Shown one piece after another: positions 1-11,513 of a stretch of DNA of 64,000 bases. The position numbers and the translations under genes are program-made. Within the stretch, counting starts at the first letter, position 1, and each line of letters opens with the position of its first letter. The stretch is taken from NCBI GenBank assembly GCA_007258455.2, contig VDFB02193867.1, positions 573,600,395 to 573,664,394 of the forward strand. Direction: 5' to 3'. Below the pieces are notes generated by a model, which ran no database searches, was not told the origin of the DNA, and saw only the letters and a list, made by a program, of their open reading frames with translations. The DNA comes from Sequoia sempervirens. Its lineage: Eukaryota > Streptophyta > Pinopsida > Cupressales > Cupressaceae.

Positions 1-819
1 TCCAAATTATTCACCAAAATTGATTGGACTTCTTGTGAATTTAAATTGTTTTTCATTTTTGTTTTAATGTGTATGTTTCAAACTTTCATGTGAGACAGCA
101 AAGAGTATGGGAAGAAGTATTTATAGTGTTTGGCCACTACATAGTTTGATAAGGACTATTTTTTTGGGTGGGCGATTTCAAAGCCATTACGCGTCCTTTG
201 AATACGTGTAGTGGACGCAATGGATCTTACCAAATCAAAAAATGGATTTTAAGGAGTTTATTACTCTTGGGTTGAGTCTTCTGACATGAATATCTCTGGT
301 TTAGATAAAGTCCTGTTCTATTTCATATCAAGCTTGATTCTACCGCACACAATGGCCCATTCAAGATCGAATCCATGCGCCTTCTCCATCCTAATCTTTT
401 AGAGCAAGTGAAAGAGCCCCTGAAGCAAAGGATTTAAGATGTAAATGATTGCGTGTACACTAAAGTTCATTAGCTCTCGCCTGAAATCATGGAATAAAGA
501 ATTGTAAGGAAAAAGTATTATTTTGTGTCTTGAAGATTGGTATGCGGAGAAATATCTCTAGTGGTATCAGAACTACAGAGAGAGGTGGATGAAAGACAGT
601 TGTAAATTTTTTATGTTATTTCCATCAAATGACAATGGCTTGAAGATTGAAAAAAATTCAAATGCACCTTACTAATTTTTATTTGCAAGGAGGACAATCC
701 TCTTCCTTTTTAGATATGTGTCTCGTAGTTTTATGCAATACAAGTTAAAAGATCATTTTGAAAGCCATTGATAATTGGTTGAACCATTTTCTTCTAAGTT
801 TGACCTCTCTATAACAAAG
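1..819. other. AT-rich region without a recognisable gene
   Basis: No long reading frame or RNA gene is visible. At 562-573 the string TGGTATCAGAAC resembles the initiator-Met-tRNA primer site used by many copia elements, but I found no convincing LTR end just before it, so this may be a worn copia 5' end or chance. Confidence 0.4.
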
Positions 820-954
820 CAGTTTGGTTTATGGGAGAAAAAGTTAGATGGAATAATCTTGACATGTGAAACTCTTTATACTCTTAAAATGCAAAAGATG
901 TTAGGAGTGACAATCAAACTAGATAATGTTAAAGCATATGATAAAGTGGATTAA
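820..954 (+). pseudogene. LINE reverse-transcriptase remnant
   Basis: A 44-codon stretch reads like the start of a plant L1-type RT: an ILDGIIL-like segment (here KKLDGIILTCETLYTLK) followed by IKLDNVKAYDKVD, which matches the family motif KLD-x-x-KAYD-x-V with the first catalytic Asp. It stops at a TAA followed by a long T run. I could not follow the downstream RT motifs (RQGDP, FADD), so this is a short decayed fragment. Identification rests on motif order only. Confidence 0.55.
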
Positions 955-1605
955 TCTTTTTTTTTTTTGGGCAACTCATATGTCTATTGGTTTCTTTCTA
1001 ATTGAGTAGAATGGGCAATGAAAAAATCTACTTCTTATTGGTTCTTCAATAGATGTAATACATGGTTGTTGAAATTTTGGTGTGCTATTCACTTGCAAAG
1101 AGTTTTTGAATGAGGGAAGTTTTAAGACTTGTTAGTTCATGTTAACAAGTTTGATTGCAAACTAGTAAAATAATGTTGGAAGCTTGTGTAGTAAGAATGT
1201 AGGGGGAGTTAGACTTTACAATTTAGCATGGAGATATCTTATAGTCGAGCATTGCCATGGTAGAAATTGTATGAGGTTTGGTTAAGTTATGGTTACCACA
1301 TCATCAATAGAGTAAGTTGTCAAAGTATGTATGATAGCGTAGGTGTGTACGAAACATTGCTAGAGTGCATGTGATGACATAAGAATGATCTATTTTATGT
1401 TCTTGGAGATACCCTAGATTATTGTAGGTTACAAAAAATATTGTCTCTATTATTGCAATCTATGCTTTGGTCTTCGTGGTACTTCAGGAAGCAATGTTCA
1501 CTATCAAGTGTGTTTGGTCAACAACCATTGATCAAGTCATTGTGGAGTTTTCTAACCAAATGTATTAATTGTCCATTTGAAGAAGTATCATTGGAGTGGT
1601 GTGTG
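955..1605. other. AT-rich spacer, nothing identified
   Basis: Possibly decayed continuation of the LINE fragment, but no motif is recognisable. The last five bases of the adjoining segment, ATGGG at 1606-1610, are the target duplication of the next element. Confidence 0.4.
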
Positions 1606-1610
1606 ATGGG

Positions 1611-2035
1611 TGTTTTTCTGAACATGGGTATTTCCTATCTAGTTTCCCCTTATAGTGTAAACAAAGCGCATTATCTAACTAGTCATTAGTTAAGACCTTT
1701 TCACACAAGTTCACATGTTAAGTTTACTTAGTGAGTTAGTAATATTTCTAGAAGTTTCTTGTAGACATGTGATCTTATCCCCTAGTTGTCACATGGCATA
1801 AGATTAAGACACTTGTCAACATCCTAGTTTTTCCTACCTCTTAACCTTCCATATATAAGCAAGGCCTCATATGTCCATTTAGGCAATGCATAGACATGTT
1901 CATTGATCACTATTGATCTAATATATTTTGCATCCATCATTGACAAATTTAAGCTCTTGCTTTTCTCTCTTGTAGAAAGATATTTTGTTTTGGTAGATTT
2001 GAAGTTCACGATTAAGTTTAGGGTGTCCAAGAAAG
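1611..2035 (+). repeat. Element A 5' LTR (inner end approximate)
   Basis: Matches 5355-5740 over most of its length, including a shared core with ATCTAACTAGTCATTAGTTA and a TATA-like TATATAAGC (about 1852-1860) followed by AAGGCCTCATATG. Similarity fades after about 1985. The end at 2035 is set only by the length of the other LTR. Confidence 0.6.
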
Positions 2036-2382
2036 TTATTTTTGTGTTTTCATTCATCCAAATTGGACATGTGAGACCACATCTACAAGGGTTTAAAGTA
2101 GGGAGGTGGTTGCTAGATGCATACAGACGCTACAATTTTGGAGCATTTTAGGTCAAAAAAGACCTTATCGTTGCATCTAGAAGGCCCAAGAACCCTAAGA
2201 TCAATTTCTTTTAGAGTTTTTTTTCATTTGGGGAAAATTTTCATGCAATTCATAGTAGTGCAATTAGTTTTGGATTTTGGCACCTATTTTTTCTAGAAAT
2301 TATAGATTCTCACTAGGGTTGCTGAGCAACTCTCATTTGGGAACTTTTGGGGGCTTCATTCAAGCTCCTAGAGTAACATTTT

Positions 2383-3512
2383 TTGGTCCATTTTTTAAAA
2401 GTGCATAATTTTTTGTTTACTTTGCAGTGGTATGATCATATTGGTCTTATTTTATCTAAAAATTGTACTTCATTTTTGTGGCCTAATTTTTCATTTGCAA
2501 GCACCAAGATCAAGTTTAGTTTGTTATTTTTGGCAAATTGCACCTATAATCACACTAAGTATAAATTACCAATATCATACATTGTTGGTGGGGTCTCATT
2601 ATTGCATAAATTTGGGGGCAATATTATGTTTTTTCTTGTTGTAATCATGTATTGTAATCCATGGAAAATTAAATATGATTATTATGGGAAGAAAAGATAT
2701 ATAATTGATGAATGCTCATGGAAGAAACTTGATTTGAAACTTATTTATGATATTCATGATTTGAGACAACATTGTGTTGCCAATGGCATTAGTTTGCCAA
2801 TTTCTTCTAAACTGGCATCAATAGATTCATTAGATGTTCAAACTTAAGAATCTTATGTGGGCACATGATTTTGGGATGAATAATGTAGTCTAATGAAATG
2901 CATTGAGATTCCATCTCCCCTATCTACCACTGATTTTAATTATACTTGTGTTACAACATTTAGGCTACTTGTGATTTAGTGCATTAGGATATATGTCATC
3001 TTCCAAATATGGCTACTTGGGATGAGTACTTGACAAATATTGTAGGTTTGTTTGTAGAGTCCCATATTTTAGATTTGGGAGAAACTATTGGTTGTATTCA
3101 TATTCTCTTTGATGGATTTGATTCTTCTTCAAATGTTATGAGGGTACATTCAAACCCTCTTGTTATTTCTTTGCCTAGATATGCTTCTATAGTGATAATT
3201 TCTATAAATATTCATGAGTCATACATGTCTTAGTCATCATTCATGTTGACACCTATTGTAGGAGTGTCAAATTCTTATTGGTACAGTTGTCTCCCCTATG
3301 GTGAGTACCATACATCCTTGGTTACTATACTTGAATCTTTCATGGTAACTAATTCATCTTATCCAGATGTGTCACCATTTGGCATTGCCTTGGAATCTTT
3401 TAAGAAATATTTGGAGAAGGCATATTTGTCTTACAAGGAGATATTTGAATCTTTGGATCCTATTCTACATTCATCTCTACTATATTTTGGATTGTCATCT
3501 TCATCAGTGTAG
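2383..3512 (+). other. Reading-frame remnants inside element A
   Basis: Three open stretches follow one another (2383-2847, 3009-3233, 3243-3512; 154, 74 and 89 codons). The first contains a lysine- and tyrosine-rich segment (CSWKKLDLKLIYDIHDLRQH); the others are rich in Ser and Leu. I recognise no gag, protease, RT or integrase motif, nor any host protein. They could be a decayed gag-like ORF or captured host sequence. Codon content looks more coding-like than the flanks, but this is a weak impression. Confidence 0.3.
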
Positions 3513-5345
3513 CTTGGAAAACTTGTCTTGGTAGTGCTAACTTTCAACATTGACATGGGGACACTTGAGAAAAACTCATAAACTTCATACATATTGAGTT
3601 TTCTTCCCACTAATTCCAATCTAGAATGGGAAGCTTTCCTACATATATACTTGGTTTTGTTTCTTCCCAAAGGATGGTGATGGGGTCATTGTAATCCTCA
3701 TCATTTAATTTATCAATCCAAGGTGGTGTCCATGGCTGTCTGCAAGAGAGAATGTAGAAAACTTGCTTGACAGTCTATTCTACTTGCAGAAATAAATCAT
3801 ATTTGCATGAAAGGAAAGTTGGATGAAAGGGAACTAATCTAAGGAACATTTTCAAGAATTGAAAAGGATACACTACTTCACACTTGCTGGAAATGAAAAG
3901 CTTGCTTGAATTCAAATTTACTCTAGAAAGTTTGAAATACATTGTTGGAAATGAAACTAAAACTATCCTATTTCCTTAGGCTAAAACAAGCCTTTCTCAT
4001 CCCCCCCTTGATCAAATTATTAAATTGTATTTATAGAATTCATATTCTATATCTATCCAACCAATCCACTAAGAATGTGGATCCAAGATCCTATTTTTGA
4101 GGGGTCATTTACAAAACTCTAAAAAAACTGAAGTTGTTGTCCTCCATCACGCCACTTTTGTCTTAGTCATTTTTTGTCACGTAATGCTCCTTCTATGATG
4201 AAAATAATGCCAAATTATCAAAATAGTTTTTATCCCTTCAAATCTACTTTCCAGATCATTTTGAATTTTTGAATTTCATTGAGAAACAAGGGAGGTATCG
4301 TTGTTTTACTGAGACTAAGTTTTTTACAATTTTTGGGCGCCTGATTTTTAGGGAACCTTCAGTTCTCCACGTGAATGGAAGGATTGTTCTTCAGTTCAAT
4401 CGACCAAATCATTGATCCTTAGCATGAGTAACATTCTATAATCATGCAACAACATTTGAGTGATGTGGTAAGTTGAGTTATCTTTGGTGGAAGAAGGAAG
4501 CATGAAATTTAATAACTGTGAGAGATCTTAAAACTCAACATGAAACAAATACTCATCCCATTAATTTAGGAATGACTGATGCTCCATGATTTTTCATGAA
4601 TGTAGGAGTGTTTTGGGAGTCTTCTCTATCTTCTCATTATTTCTTCAAATCCTTCTAAAGTTGTCAGGAGTTAATTGCTTCAAGTGTCTAGAGCTCTCTG
4701 CTGCAAGTGTTTATGAAGCTCTTTATTGTCATGAATTATTCAATAATGTATTCACTTGCATTATAGCATCTTACACACACTTATGAAGTGATATTAGAAA
4801 CAATTTGGATCACATAGATTACCAAAAATAAACCAAACATTTACTTTATATTCTACTTTAAACAAGCTAAAGAACTTTAAATTATTACTCAAATCCACTT
4901 TAACACTAATGCATTAGGAAAAAATAGATGATTTTCTTTGATAAAATATGAGACAATTTATGGTCTCATCAGAAGGAATGTTGTTTGTAGGTATTGTATT
5001 GTCTTTTTTCTTCAAGAATTTACCATTATTGCAAGAGATTACACATTGTGGGAGGGGAGCGGAGGATGGGCAGGAGGATTGCATAGACTCTCCTTTTGCC
5101 TGTTATGGGGGGTCATTGATTGTATATTAGTAAAAAAGTAGTCCTTGGGGGATCATATTGAATACTCCTTCCTGCTTTCACTTTCTTATTTTCTCTCTTT
5201 TGGCAAGGATTTTTTTCCCATTGGGTTTTCTCCTTTTCTTCATTTGTGAGATTGCATTTGTACATGGGTACCTAACATGGTCTATTATTTTGGACCCATA
5301 TTTCCACCATTTGCATGTGTTCATAATTCTCCATAAGTTGCACTT
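3513..5345. other. Element A internal region, nothing identified
   Basis: AT-rich sequence with only short, unconvincing frames (for example 4586-4786, 4938-5141 and 5158-5406). No retroelement or host motif was recognised. Confidence 0.4.
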
Positions 5346-5354
5346 AAGGTGGGG

Positions 5355-5779
5355 TGTTGGTGTGAACAATGGTTTTTCCTATTTACTTTCCCCCTTTGTA
5401 GTGTGAACAAGGCACATTATCTAACTAGTCATTAGTTAGGACCTTTTCACACATGTTCACATGCTTAGTTCACTTAATGAGTTAGGAATATTTCTAGAAT
5501 TTTCTTGTAGAAATGTGATCTTATCCCCTAGTTGTCACATGACATAGGATTAAGACACTTGTCATCATCCTAGTTTGTCCTACCTCTCAACTTTTTCTAT
5601 ATAAGCAAGGTCTCATATGTATATTTAGGTAATACATAGACATGTTCATTGATTACTAAGATCTAATATATTTTGCATCCTTTATTAGAAAATTTAAGCT
5701 CTTACTTTTCTCTCTTATGGAAGGATATTTTAATTTTATAGGTGATCTTGGGAGCTTGATTCCTTAAACAACTCTAACA
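5355..5779 (+). repeat. Element A 3' LTR
   Basis: Starts TGTTGGTGTG after a purine tract and ends CTCTAACA, giving the TG...CA ends usual for LTRs. TATA-like TATATAAGC lies at about 5602-5610. The following five bases, ATGGG, repeat those in front of the 5' LTR. Confidence 0.75.
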
Positions 5780-5784
5780 ATGGG

Positions 5785-6472
5785 TTGACACCAAGATATG
5801 GTTGTGCGACAATTAGTATACCATAGAAAATTAGAGTGTTGAGTCATTTGGTATTCCAATCTAAGGATTTAGGGCTACACATAGTATGCGGTGTAAATGG
5901 AATAAGTTGATATAAAGGATATTATTTATGATGTGATGGTGTTGTGAAGCATATTATGACATTGTACATTGAAGTATATGGATTACAGAAATGTAAGGAG
6001 ACATATTATATTTAGATTATATATTCACATATTGATACAAATTTTAACTCTCTTTTGTTGGTGGAGTTTTTCCACATAAATATTTGTGTTTCATATGTAT
6101 GTGGATTTATTTATGATGTCACATATTTCTATAATATTTTCTAATTGAATTGTAACACTACATAGCTATCATTTGGATCAAATGGTCTTGAGGTTTTCGA
6201 ATTGGGACCAAAATTCCCAACATTTAGTATCAATGTTAGGACTTCAATACCAAAACCTATTATTTTAGTAAAGGATCTTTTGTCATCAAGAAAGTCCAAG
6301 TTACATGGCATAAAAGTTTTATGTGTTTGGTAGTGAATCCCTCAATTATTTTTTTCTAGGGTTTGTTTAATGGAAGGAAGGGGATGCTTATTCTTACTAT
6401 ACATGTATATTTGGTTGGAGTAGGATCCTTTGGAAGATTTTTTAAGAATACAAAGTATGTTGTTTTTAATTT
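5785..6472 (+). other. Copia 5' region with a worn primer-binding site
   Basis: The segment ends in CCCAACA followed at 6223 by TTTAGTATCAAT, close to the initiator-Met-tRNA primer site (TTTGGTATCAGA) of copia elements. The 5' LTR should therefore end at 6222, but its start is not identifiable. The copia gag begins about 250 bp later, as expected. Confidence 0.4.
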
Positions 6473-7654
6473 ATGGCTAGCATGTCGAGATCTAAGATTG
6501 AAAGATTAAATGCCAAATTTTGATTTTGATTTATCTTATTTTTCAAAACCTTCAAGTATGATGAGGATTGAAATAAAATGGATAAGGAAGCTATAAACAC
6601 TAATTTTTATGTCTTTAAAATTTATATTAATAAATGTTTCAAAAGAATCAATTGCATATTTGTTGAGAAAGACGATGGGAAACCTTTATCAATCTAAGTG
6701 TCTAAATAATAAAATTTTCTTTGAAATAAATTTGTACTCTTTGAATATGAAAGGGGGGAATTTGCTAATGGTTGTATCAACACTTTCAATTTAATTCAAT
6801 TAGAGTTAGGTTAATGTCAATTAGATTCAAGTTACAAGAAGAGGATAAGTGAATTATACTACGTTGTTCCTTACCTAATTCATGGGAGAGTATGATTATG
6901 ACCATATAAGTGATACTTGTGCTTCATTTGAACTTGAGGATATTGTAGGAGATTTTCAAAAGCAAAGAGAACATAAGAATTTCCATGGATGAATTCTCTA
7001 GTGATGCCATATTTGTAAGGGATGGGTGAAAGGATGGGAGTAAGAAGACAATTGGAGATAAGAATTCCAAGCTAAAGGGTGGATCCAAGTATCTTGGGAA
7101 AACTTAAGTTTTGGAATAGTCATAGGATATGCCACATGAAGAAGTTGTGAAAGTCTAAGAATAAAGATGATTCTCCTAATATTTAATTAGACAATGATGA
7201 GATTGGTAGTGATTATTTTATCTCTACTAATATTGTTGGTGATGATTATTGGTTGATTAATTCAAGTACATAATTTTGCATGAATCCTCATAAGTAGTGC
7301 TACTTTAAGTAGGAGTGTGAGGGGGGATATATTTTTATTTGTGATAACAAATTTCTCTATGTACTATTTAGTAGGGAAAGGTGAAAGTATTATTTAGGGT
7401 TGTGAGAGTGAAGATAATCTCATATGTTTTTCATATTATAGGCTTCCAAGAACCTTTTTTCCTTTATTTTTAAGATGATTTAATTTGGAATGTGTTTTAC
7501 CTTTGATGAGAAGGGTTGTAGGTTGTCTAGAGGTAATTTGATGCTAGCTAGAGGAATCAAACATGATACACTCTTTAGGGTAGAATCATAAAATTGTGCA
7601 ATGTTACAAATGTAATTGAACCCAAATTAGGTATGTTGTGGCACTATAGGATTG
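6473..7654 (+). pseudogene. Copia gag and protease, 5' half of a split element
   Basis: Degenerate Ty1/copia polyprotein read in shifting frames. Around 6650-6790 the UBN2-type gag is recognisable (TMGNLYQSKCLNNK, then LYSLNMK). Near 6850-6900 follows LRCSLPNSWESM, another gag hallmark. Near 7245-7290 comes a worn protease site, DDYWLINSST followed by FCMN, where the family has a catalytic Asp in DSG; here it reads INSS. The piece ends at LWHYRI, the start of the pre-integrase zinc motif, exactly where element B is inserted. Many stops and shifts: not functional. Confidence 0.7.
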
Positions 7655-8696
7655 TGTTATTCCTTGCATAACCACCCCACTTTGTTTTGGATCAAAATGG
7701 GTCCCCCTTCTCTTTTGGTTTCTTTTCCTTTGTTATTTTCTTTGCTTTTGGGTGTTCTTATGTTTCTCTATGTTTTATCTTTTGTTCTGTCTGATCTAGT
7801 TTTGGTTCTACCTCAGTTGGAATTCGGGTTTTCTCCTGAGTTCGGGATTTTCCACCCCATCCGGATTTTCCCGGATCTCGCTCGAACTTCGGCTAAGCGT
7901 TGTGGGTTCGCGGATTTTCGTTCTTCACAGAAATCCACGTGGACCGGATTTTTGCGAAATCCCCGAGGCCTCCGAGGAGATATACCTTCCTCGCGGATTT
8001 CTTTCTCCTCCAGATTTTCCCGAAATCCATTGTTTCCTATTTTTTCCAGGTTTTTCATAATGTCTTCTCCTTCGCGGAATTCCTTCCCGCGCGGATTTCC
8101 CCAGAATCTGTTGAAATGTGAAGAAGTATGGAGTAACAGGAAGTTAGTAAATGGTGATGCATTTTTTTGATTAATTGATGCTATTTTGAGATCTCACATG
8201 TTCTTCTTTGATTGATAATGATCGGATTAGGTCTCTAATGGGTGTTTTCATGTTTATTCCGTTGGAATCCGCCTGACTCAGAATTCTCTGAAGTTCCTCC
8301 CTGGCTTGGATTCCGCAAGTCGACCTAAAACCTGAACTGTTTGTATGATCATTTTGTTCCAAGTTTTAACGACACTTTACTGACATAGGATTCATTTAAA
8401 TGATGATCTTGATTATTTAACTTCTGTTTGTGTGATTTTCACTGTAGTTTTCTTTGTTGAATGCAGGATTAAATCCTACACTAGATGATATTTACTAGAA
8501 GAGCTTAGTTGAAAGTCATGCCTCAATCCAGTTGGTCCTAAAAATCAGCTAAGGCAAAGGTCAGCAAGACTTTTCTAGGCTCTTACCGACTGGTGGCTTG
8601 GCTCTAACTGTTCGAAAGCCAAAGAATCAGAATACTCCCCATTGTGCATCTTATTGGCGTAGGGTTATCATGGTCTCCTCGACCTATGGTTCATTT

Positions 8697-9920
8697 GGTT
8701 CAAATATGCGTTTATATTGCCTATTGGCAAGACCCCAGAGATGTCACAGCGATCAGAAATCATATGCAGGATCCATCGGCAAGACAAGGGTCATCGTCCC
8801 GGTGACATGATTTTCCTATCGGCATGAGGGGTTTCCTTCGGAGAGAAGTCTCGGCAAGATCTTTGGGTCTCACCAACTTGCAACAAAAGGCATACATTGT
8901 CGATAGAATGTTCTCTCTTCGCCGAGATGTCTCAGCGAATCCCTAAGGTCTCATCGACTAAGCAAAAATGGGTCTAACACTTCGGCATGAGTTGTTCCCT
9001 TCGGTATGTGCTCTCACCGAACGCCGGGAGTCTTGCCGACGGGGAAGGGTCCACATATCAGAAAAATGATGTGGCTTCGCCATATGGTCTCCCCGACCAC
9101 AGATGGTCACATCGACACAGCGCTAGGGGATTCGAATGGTGGTCTTCGGCAAGAAAACTGGTATGTCACAGCGACAACAGGATGAACTAGTAAAGCTTTC
9201 GCCGAGATATCGGGTATCTATGGGACGTCTTCCCAACAAAGGAATGTTATAGCAAAGCGCATGCAACGACGGAGCCCATCTTGGCGTGATTACATCAGAT
9301 GTATCCCTGAAATGGAAAAATATTCTAAGGATGATACTTTCGGCAAGAGGTCTACCCGAAATGAAAGGTCTTACTGAAGGATCAATCTTCGGTATGACAC
9401 AAGGAGCTCGCTAAGAAGTCTCAGTGAAGAAAGTAGGTCTCGCTGACATAGAGCGAAGCGACATCAGCAAAGGGTCATGCTTTCACCACAAGGTCTTGGC
9501 GAAGAGCGAAGGTCACATCGAAACAGAAAGGCTGGGGCTCGAGGAGAATAAGGAGGATGTCAGGGAGACTCCAAAGGAAAATGAGGACTTCGCCACGTGG
9601 TCTTGTCGATATGTTAAGGTCTTGCCGATAGCGGTAGGTTCACAAATGAAAAGTAGATATCGGTATAACAATGGGGGATCACCATGACCTTGGGCCGATT
9701 AAGGGGTCTTGCCGAAAGGAAAATGCACTCTGAGCCAGAGTGGGGATACCATTGCTGTGACGTCCTGCCAATGAGGTGAGGTCTCGGCAATAGGAAAATG
9801 AGCTCGATGTGACTTCTGAAGCCCGCCGAGACGTCTCACCGATTGACCTAGGCTATGTCGATGCCTGTTGTAAGACAAAAATCGCATCGGGGAGACACCG
9901 ATGGTGTCTCACCGACCTGC
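8697..9920. repeat. U3 array of a 10-base motif in both orientations
   Basis: The motif TCGGCAAGAC and its complement GTCTTGCCGA, with variants such as GTCTCACCGA, TTCGCCGAGA and GTCACATCGAC, recurs more than twenty times by eye at irregular spacing of roughly 20-60 bp. The array is CpG-rich against an AT-rich background. It is missing from the 3' LTR but present, reversed, at about 28790-30060. Function unknown: it may be a transcription-factor or silencing platform, or the decay product of a GC-rich satellite. Confidence 0.7.
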
Positions 9921-10515
9921 GATTTAGGTTGGACCACTCTTGACTGCTTGGAATCCGGTGTGGCAGCTGATTGTCCAATCAGAGGGAGCTGAGAGGGACC
10001 TTTGACTGATTGACTGCCTCTGTGGAGGGGACTTACAGAGTGCGACTAGATGGACTCTTTCTGAGAATAGTTGACGACGAATATGTTCAGGCGATGGTGT
10101 TCAGATCTGCAAGGAGGCCCAATGGCGCTTCCAGAAGGTGGTCAACGAACAGAGGACTCCAAAACAAAAAGGAAGCTGAGTGGCATAAGAAACCATGACT
10201 CAGAGGGGCACCTGTGGCGACCACTGCTAATAGAGGCAGTTAGTATTAATGGCAGGATATCTTGAAGCATTCAAGGTGACTCTGCGAGAGATTTCAAAGG
10301 TGGACACGAAGATTCTAGAGTTAATGCTGCAATTGTCAAAAGATCTAAAAAGGCTTACCCTGCGAGTAGAAATCCTTCATCAGCATGGACAACGAGGATT
10401 CACATTGAATGCACAACCAATTTTCTTCAAAAGATCTAAGAGTCGACTCTCCTATAGGATGCAGATATTTTGTAAACCCTAGTGCAGGGGATAGCGCATC
10501 CTTTCTTGTACGTTC

Positions 10516-10525
10516 TATATATAAG
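10516..10525 (+). promoter_or_regulatory. TATA box of element B 5' LTR
   Basis: TATATATAAG is followed by GCATTCTTTCCTC and a conserved U5 start. The same box is at 20641-20648 in the 3' LTR and, reversed, at 28379-28390 in the solo LTR, so it is kept in all three copies. It places U3 upstream and confirms the plus orientation. Confidence 0.7.
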
Positions 10526-11410
10526 GCATTCTTTCCTCTTTGTAAAGGTTAGAACTTTTATTGTTAGCACTACTAGATTAGAACTTCTAGGTTTAGAAAA
10601 CTTTTAGACTGAGAAATTTTTAGAGATAGAACTGTTAGGAGTTGGTCCTGGTTAACAAAAGGAGATAGAGTTGCATCTTGATTCTTAGTAATAAGAGATT
10701 ATTTTTGTCTTCTTGGTTAGAAGTAAGGTTTTAGTACAGACCATAATGTATTTTCTAAGTTCTCTTAGTGTAGTTGGAAATAATTTGGAGAAACAGATTC
10801 TCTGTACATTGGTGATTGTGCCAGCTTTGTAAATATTGCTTATCTATTTTATCGACAGTAGAAGCAATCAGAGTTTAATCTACTTCATGTTGTGTTCCAG
10901 AATGATATTTGTCTTAAATTGATCATTTGATTTGCGAAGTCTTCAAGGAATGAAATATTATTTTGTGTTTTATTTAAAATGGTAATTAAAATCTGTTATG
11001 CGAATTAGCATTGTGAATGAAAGAGGTTGTCTTTCAATCACAAGTTTACTTTGTTCTACAGTTTTGGTTTACAAATTCCTTGAAGTTAACAAGTCTGGTT
11101 AAGGTTGGATGAAATATTGTTCTTTTCTGTTTCAAAACTCTAACTTATCTTTTTATATTTCTTTAAAAATCCATGTTAGAGTAGGTTTTATTTCATGCTT
11201 GATCTTAGAACAATCCAGAAGCTCAACACCAGCAGGCCCCTTGAATATTACTGTTGCATTGACCACTGAGTAACATCAGCACAGTTGAGACCCAACTACA
11301 AAGACCTTGGGAGCTAAGGCATCCATTTGTTTCCTTTCTCTTTTAGGAGAAGTAGAATAGCAATATTCTTCTTGCATTGTTGTGGTGCCAAAATCATCAT
11401 CAACAAGAAC

Positions 11411-11427
11411 TGGCGCTAGAAGGAGGG
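11411..11427 (+). promoter_or_regulatory. Element B primer-binding site
   Basis: TGGCGCTAGAAGGAGGG begins five bases after the LTR end. TGGCGC at this place is characteristic of Tat/Athila-type gypsy elements, where the tRNA 3' end primes minus-strand DNA synthesis. The exact tRNA cannot be named without a search. Confidence 0.65.
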
Positions 11428-11513
11428 CCTAGAAGGGAAAGCTGGATAAAGCTGGGTTTTCATCCCCAGAGAAGTCCCACAGAGTTCTTCGATCAGCTGA
11501 AAATCCACCACCT

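Larger units (their letters stand above)
1611..5779 (+). mobile_element. Element A: non-coding LTR retrotransposon (LARD-like)
   Basis: Two related direct repeats starting TGTT at 1611 and 5355 enclose about 3.3 kb without any gag-pol motif. The five bases before the first (1606-1610) and after the second (5780-5784) are both ATGGG, an exact target-site duplication. A purine tract (AAGGTGGGG, 5346-5354) directly precedes the second repeat, which fixes the plus orientation. The second repeat ends CTCTAACA. Elements of this build lack their own enzymes and depend on those of an autonomous relative. The repeats are clearly diverged, so the insertion is old. Outer limits are well supported; the inner end of the first LTR is not. 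Confidence 0.75.
7655..11405 (+). repeat. Element B 5' LTR (3751 bp)
   Basis: Homologous to 19276-21526 and, reversed, to 27503-31788. A long U3 (7655 to about 10540) contains a pyrimidine-rich head, a GC-richer block with CGCGGATTTCC-like motifs (7850-8110) and an array of short inverted motifs (8697-9920). A TATA box at 10516-10525 and the U5 follow. Reading frames inside it (for example 7652-8170 or 9424-9687) are unlikely to be genes since they are not kept in the other LTR copies. Confidence 0.9.

Noticed and set aside
562..573. Copia primer-binding site at 562 as proof of an element
   Set aside because: No LTR end with CA directly before it and no gag after it; the coding scrap that follows is LINE RT.
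7652..8170. 172-codon open frame at the head of the element B 5' LTR
   Set aside because: It lies in U3, begins before the LTR border and is not kept open in the 3' LTR or the solo LTR.
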